Assembly (NCBI GenBank): GCA_001796995.1
Contig: MGOB01000065.1
Coordinates: 112,794 to 121,308 of the forward strand
DNA length: 8,515 bases
Direction of reading: 5' to 3'
Source of the DNA: Chloroflexi bacterium RBG_16_68_14
GTDB lineage: Bacteria > Chloroflexota > Dehalococcoidia > DSTF01 > RBG-16-68-14
Shown piece after piece: positions 5,598 to 8,515 of this stretch. The notes beneath the pieces were generated by a model. It did no database searches. It worked only from the letters and a program-made list of their open reading frames with translations, and had not been told where the DNA came from. Each line of letters opens with the position of its first letter. Position 1 is the stretch's first letter. The position numbers were made by a program, and so were the translations under genes.

Positions 5598-6860
5598 CTA
5601 CAGGGCCAGCCGCCGGCGCGGCGCCTCCGGCTCGCCTCCCAGCGCCCTGATGGCATCGTTCATCGCCGCCCGATAGATGCCCTGGGTCATCGTCTCCCCG
5701 GCGGCCTCCAGCCTGGCGCGATAGGCGTCGCGCTTCAGCTCCTGCGCGCCCGCGTGCACCGGATGCCCTCGCGTCGCCCACTCGGCGATGTGGCAGGCCA
5801 TGGCCAGGTCGCCCCGGTCGAGGAGCTGGTGGCCCCTGGCGACCAGGGCATCGACGCCGCCCGCCAACTCGGCGATCTGGCGTCCCTGCTCCTCCCAGGT
5901 GGCCGGGAGTAGGTCGGCGGCGTTGCCGTTCCACCAGCCGCCCCAGAGCCGCAGCAGGTTCCGGACGATGAACTTGGGGTGGTCGTAGTTCACCCGCAGG
6001 AAGGGCCGCTTCGCTAGCTCCGGGTCGGGCTCGACCTCGTGGAAGATCTGCTCGGGCTCCTGGCCGGCGTTCATGCGCTCCAGCACCTGGTCGATGATGG
6101 AACGCAGGTAGGCAGCAGTCTCGGTGAGGACGGCGCGGATCCCCTCTCGCCCTTGCACGGCGAGCCCGTGGCCGGGGAAGAGCCACTCGGCGTCCAGGCC
6201 CGCCATCTCCTCCAGCGCCTCCGCCCACTCCAGGGGATAGCGCTGCACCTTCTGGGGGTTGCCGCAGTTGGGAGCCGACCAGATGATGAGGTCGCCGGTG
6301 AAAAGGTAGCCGCGGTCGGGGAGCCAGGCGTACAGGGCGTCGTCCGTCTCGCCCTTAGCGGCGTGGTAGCGGACCTCCGTGTCACCGATGCGCTGGGTCA
6401 AGCCGTCGCGGACGGTGATGGTCGGCCAGTCGAAGCGGTCCGGGAAGACCGGCTCAGGCAGGCTGAACTGGCGCTGGTTGATGCGGGCGTTGAGGCCGCC
6501 GGTGAGATGGTAGCGCCGGAAGCGCGCCACGCAGTTCTCCTGGGCGATGATCTGCGGCCGCTCGCCCGCGTCCAGCCAGGGGCGGAGCCCGAAGGCGTGG
6601 TCGACGTGGCCATGGGTGTAGACCGCCGTGTGCAGGGGCGCATCGCTCCAGGCGCGGACGGCCTGGCGCACCGCCGTCGCCATCACCTCTAGCCCGGGGT
6701 CGATCAGGAGCAATCCAGCGCCGGTTGTGACGGCGTAGGTGTTCACGAAGACGGTGTGCATGAACACGTCCGGCCGCACAGGGTGGGACCCGGCCCGCAA
6801 CGGCGGCACGGTAGCGCTCCTGGGGTCGTCGGTCACCATCGGGGCGCGGTCCTGGGCCAT
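5598..6860 (-). CDS. MBL-fold hydrolase, alkylsulfatase-like, short form
   Basis: The 420-aa protein has a metallo-beta-lactamase fold at its N-terminus. THGHVDHAFG gives the metal ligands H83, H85, D87 and H88. GETDD (E171) and FTGD (D190) match the positions where alkylsulfatases of the SdsA1/YjcS type use acidic residues, and FPGHG supplies H231. After about 240 comes a helical region with PFLRVNYDHPKFIVRNLLRLW (286-306, partly) and GGWWNGNAADLLPA (307-320), typical of the alkylsulfatase dimerisation domain. Classical SdsA1-type enzymes are over 600 aa, exported, and end in an SCP2-like domain. This one stops at about residue 420 and shows no signal peptide, so it is probably cytoplasmic with an unknown substrate; sulfate-ester hydrolysis is a guess. 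AAGGAG (6874-6869) 8 nt upstream supports ATG 6860. It lies 63 nt downstream of the serine hydrolase gene on the same strand and is probably co-transcribed. Confidence 0.88.
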   Translation of the reverse strand: MAQDRAPMVTDDPRSATVPPLRAGSHPVRPDVFMHTVFVNTYAVTTGAGLLLIDPGLEVMATAVRQAVRAWSDAPLHTAVYTHGHVDHAFGLRPWLDAGERPQIIAQENCVARFRRYHLTGGLNARINQRQFSLPEPVFPDRFDWPTITVRDGLTQRIGDTEVRYHAAKGETDDALYAWLPDRGYLFTGDLIIWSAPNCGNPQKVQRYPLEWAEALEEMAGLDAEWLFPGHGLAVQGREGIRAVLTETAAYLRSIIDQVLERMNAGQEPEQIFHEVEPDPELAKRPFLRVNYDHPKFIVRNLLRLWGGWWNGNAADLLPATWEEQGRQIAELAGGVDALVARGHQLLDRGDLAMACHIAEWATRGHPVHAGAQELKRDAYRARLEAAGETMTQGIYRAAMNDAIRALGGEPEAPRRRLAL

Positions 6861-6890
6861 GATCCGGTCTCCTTCCCTGCCGGCTCTCCA

Positions 6891-6910
6891 CCCCCGCCTG
6901 AAGGCGGGGG
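6891..6910. repeat. Palindromic repeat unit 5, GC-rich variant
   Basis: This is a perfect 8-bp stem, CCCCCGCC (6891-6898) with GGCGGGGG (6903-6910), around loop TGAA (6899-6902). It lies between the two genes of the minus-strand unit, 17 nt upstream of the AAGGAG Shine-Dalgarno of the MBL gene. It shares the CCTGAAGG core with units 1-4 but lacks their CCCCTAC border and has a different stem, so it may be a separate subfamily. There is no T-tract on either side; it might set relative expression by blocking mRNA decay or causing partial termination. Confidence 0.7.
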
Positions 6911-6923
6911 CATCGAATCCGTC

Positions 6924-8105
6924 CTACGCCGGCACCCCCGACTCGAGGGCGGAGACCGCCGCCAGGCTGGAGATGGCGGTGATCCGCCGGCCCTGGGTCA
7001 TCAAATCGACGAAGCCGTTGGTGCAGTAGCCGACGGAGATCCCCGTCTCCGGGTCGCCCCAGGCGATCTGCCCGCCGGCACCGTCGTGGCCAAAGGCCCG
7101 AGGCGAGGCGGTCCTGCCGAAGCCGCGCATGTAGGCGTTGCCGTCGCCCCCGGCCACGATGACGCTGAGCGCCCGGTTGACCGGCGTGCCGAACGCGTCG
7201 CAGTGGCGCTCCGTGGTCCGCACCCTGGTGGCGAACTCGATGGTCTCCGGCTTCAGCACGCGCCGTCCATCGACGGTCTCGCCGCTGTTGACGAGGGGCT
7301 GATAGAAGAGGGCGAGCTCGGCAGCGCTAGCGATGGCGCCGGCACCGGGCAGGCCCACCCGCCAGAACCTCGGATCGTTGGAGCGCAGGATCGCGTCCGG
7401 CGTCACCTCGCCCCAGCCGCCGGGCGGCTCCTCCGGCTCGACGACGTAGCGCACCTGGGCTACGCGCCCGTCCTGCTCCGGCGGCAGGCCGACGAACAGC
7501 TCGTCGAGGCCCATGGGCCCGGTGATGCGCTCGCGGATGAAGTCCCGGAAGTCGGTGCTGGTGCGGCGCTCGATGATCTCCGCCAGCACCCAGTGGGCGG
7601 AGGTAGCGTGATACTCGAATCGGCTGTCCGGCTCCCAGTCCAGCCGCCAGTCGGAGAAGGCTTCAAGTCGCTTGGAGCGGTCTTCCCAGTCTTCGGGATG
7701 GTAGATCCCGCGGGGAAAGCCAGCCGTGTGGAGCAGCACCTGCTCCACGGTGACCACGTCCTTGCCGTTGCTGCCAAACTCCGGGATGATCTCGGCGACG
7801 CGCTCCTCCAGCCGCAGTTGGTCTTCTTCCAGGAGCAGCCACACCGCGGCCGCCACCACGGCCTTGGTGCAGGAGAAGATGCAGTAGAGCGTCCGGTCGG
7901 TGGCGGGCTGCTCGGAGGCGCCTTGCACCGCCGACCCGAAGGTGCGCACACCGGCCACCTTGCCGCGCCGCGCCACCGCCACCTGCGCGCTGGGCAGGAC
8001 GCCCTGGTCCACGTCCCGCTTAGCGCGGGCGAAGACCGCCTCCAGCCGCTCGCTGTCGATGCCCACGTCCTCCGGTTTCGCTGCCAGATACCGCTCTGTG
8101 ATCAT
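6924..8105 (-). CDS. Beta-lactamase-family serine hydrolase (esterase type)
   Basis: From ATG 8105 the product is 393 aa, fitting the class C beta-lactamase/DD-peptidase/EstB-type esterase superfamily. The nucleophile motif SxxK is SCTK (S78, K81) in LYCIFSCTKAVV. The second motif, usually YxN or YxS, is Y165-H-A in FEYHATSAHWVLAEII. The third is the HxG of GHDGAGGQ (H340, G342), followed by the glycine-rich strand. VTVEQVLLHTAGFP (118-131) is a further family hallmark. With no signal peptide it is likely cytoplasmic, which argues against a cell-wall or true beta-lactamase role and for an esterase, amidase or lactone-type hydrolase; the substrate is unknown. A longer frame begins at a TTG at 8123, but AGGAG (8117-8113) lies 7 nt before ATG 8105 and inside that extension, so 8105 is preferred. 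It is the first gene of a two-gene unit with the MBL hydrolase, under an extended -10 promoter. Confidence 0.92.
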   Translation of the reverse strand: MITERYLAAKPEDVGIDSERLEAVFARAKRDVDQGVLPSAQVAVARRGKVAGVRTFGSAVQGASEQPATDRTLYCIFSCTKAVVAAAVWLLLEEDQLRLEERVAEIIPEFGSNGKDVVTVEQVLLHTAGFPRGIYHPEDWEDRSKRLEAFSDWRLDWEPDSRFEYHATSAHWVLAEIIERRTSTDFRDFIRERITGPMGLDELFVGLPPEQDGRVAQVRYVVEPEEPPGGWGEVTPDAILRSNDPRFWRVGLPGAGAIASAAELALFYQPLVNSGETVDGRRVLKPETIEFATRVRTTERHCDAFGTPVNRALSVIVAGGDGNAYMRGFGRTASPRAFGHDGAGGQIAWGDPETGISVGYCTNGFVDLMTQGRRITAISSLAAVSALESGVPA

Positions 8106-8155
8106 GTCGTTGCTCCTGCTCAAACTCCCGATAACGATCCAGGGGCCAAGAAACT

Positions 8156-8164
8156 AGTATAACA
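8156..8164 (-). promoter_or_regulatory. Promoter of the two-hydrolase unit
   Basis: On the minus strand TG (8164-8163), T, then TATACT (8161-8156) form a near-perfect extended -10, with the hexamer matching at 5 of 6. No -35 match is visible at 15-18 nt. It ends 50 nt upstream of ATG 8105, leaving a leader of about 44 nt that contains the AGGAG Shine-Dalgarno. Confidence 0.6.
8158..8163 (+). promoter_or_regulatory. Possible -10 of the nagB-like gene
   Basis: TATAAC on the plus strand matches the -10 consensus at 5 of 6 and ends 25 nt before ATG 8189. No -35 or TGn extension supports it. It overlaps the minus-strand -10 at 8156-8161, so if both are used the two divergent promoters cannot be occupied at once. 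Confidence 0.35.
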
Positions 8165-8188
8165 GGGAGGGTGCCCAGCGGAAGGCGT

Positions 8189-8515
8189 ATGCGCATCGAG
8201 GTCGTCGACACAGAGGGGGAGTTCGCGCGCCGGGCCGCCGACATCGTCTGCGCGGCGGTGCGGAAGCGACCTAGCGCCGCCATCGGCCTCGCCTCCGGCA
8301 GCACCCCCCTCGGCCTCTACGACGAGCTGGCCCGCCGCGTGCGGGAAGGGAGCGCCGGCCTCCGCGACGTGACCGCCTTCGCCATCGACGAGCTGCACGG
8401 CGTCCGGAGGGACCATCCGGCCACCAACGCCAGCTACTTCCGCGAGCACGTGACCCGGCGCCTGCCCCTGCGGGCCCTTCACCTGCTCGACAGCGAGGTG
8501 GCGGACCCGGAAGCC
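8189..8515 (+). CDS. nagB: Glucosamine-6-phosphate deaminase-like, 5' part
   Basis: The first 109 codons are present and the gene runs off the window. IGLASGSTPLGLYDEL is the phosphate-binding signature near the N-terminus of the NagB/6-phosphogluconolactonase superfamily. FAIDELHGVRRDHPATNASY corresponds to the LDEY.G....hp.SY catalytic region of NagB, with the Asp of IDEL as the general base. NagB turns glucosamine-6-phosphate into fructose-6-phosphate and ammonia in amino-sugar catabolism. The strict NagB reading is LDEYVGL, so a related aldose/ketose isomerase-type paralogue is possible; the rest of the gene would decide. ATG 8189 is preferred because the family starts about here; GGAAGG (8180-8185) lies only 3 nt before it, a short spacing. 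A GTG at 8171 is in frame, but AGGGAGG abuts it with no spacing. The gene is divergent from the two-hydrolase unit. Confidence 0.82.
   Translation, partial: MRIEVVDTEGEFARRAADIVCAAVRKRPSAAIGLASGSTPLGLYDELARRVREGSAGLRDVTAFAIDELHGVRRDHPATNASYFREHVTRRLPLRALHLLDSEVADPEA

Noticed and set aside
5581..5610. Bidirectional terminator between the lipoprotein and MBL genes (GCTGGC/GCCAGC)
   Set aside because: It is a 6-bp stem with an 18-nt loop and no T-tract on either strand, and half of it lies in the MBL coding sequence.
6924..8105. Antibiotic-resistance beta-lactamase
   Set aside because: There is no signal peptide, the second motif is not YxN, and the genomic context is a metabolic pair; esterase-type membership of the fold is more likely.
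6756..8162. Open frame of 468 codons on the plus strand opposite the two hydrolase genes
   Set aside because: It has biased composition with no domain, and it spans two genes and the repeat between them, which have strong motifs on the other strand.

Overview
This is a GC-rich bacterial chromosomal window with compact housekeeping genes. The gene content, the Thr/Ala/Pro-rich lipoprotein, Shine-Dalgarno-less starts sitting directly behind -10 boxes, and a family of small CCT-N-AAGG-centred palindromes all look like a Chloroflexota genome, perhaps a Dehalococcoidia-like lineage. That assignment is an impression from protein style and was not tested.

Layout, left to right. (1) Bases 1-171 are the 3' end of a 3-dehydroquinate synthase gene (aroB, +), followed by a 189-nt gap with two palindromic repeat units and a promoter. 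(2) Next come a 97-aa protein of a small uncharacterised family (361-654, +) and an acylphosphatase (722-1006, +). The acylphosphatase converges tail-to-tail, with 8 nt between, on hisS (histidyl-tRNA synthetase, 1015-2295, -). (3) A 282-nt divergent gap holds a head-to-head pair of the palindromic repeats, flanked by the promoters of hisS and of a long bifunctional-type RelA/SpoT (p)ppGpp enzyme (2578-4785, +). Both genes appear to be transcribed as leaderless mRNAs. (4) A 225-aa lipoprotein with a four-cysteine domain of unknown function follows (4901-5578, +). (5) Converging on it is a two-gene minus-strand unit: a beta-lactamase/esterase-family serine hydrolase (6924-8105) followed by a metallo-beta-lactamase-fold hydrolase of the alkylsulfatase type (5598-6860). 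A further palindrome lies between the two genes. (6) Divergent from that unit is the 5' part of a glucosamine-6-phosphate deaminase-like gene (8189-8515, +), cut by the window end.

Functionally the window mixes core metabolism (shikimate pathway, tRNA charging, stringent response, amino-sugar catabolism) with a probable small accessory catabolic operon of two hydrolases. I see no phage, transposase, CRISPR, toxin-antitoxin or biosynthetic cluster, and no tRNA or rRNA. The most interesting non-coding signal is the repeat family: units in three of the intergenic gaps, two of which hold two units each, and one copy that supplies the aroB stop codon. Next is a recurrent extended -10 promoter pattern (TGnTAnnnT) before four transcription units. 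The most interesting protein-level observation is a Rel enzyme with an intact hydrolase site but an acidic QFDD motif in its synthetase domain.
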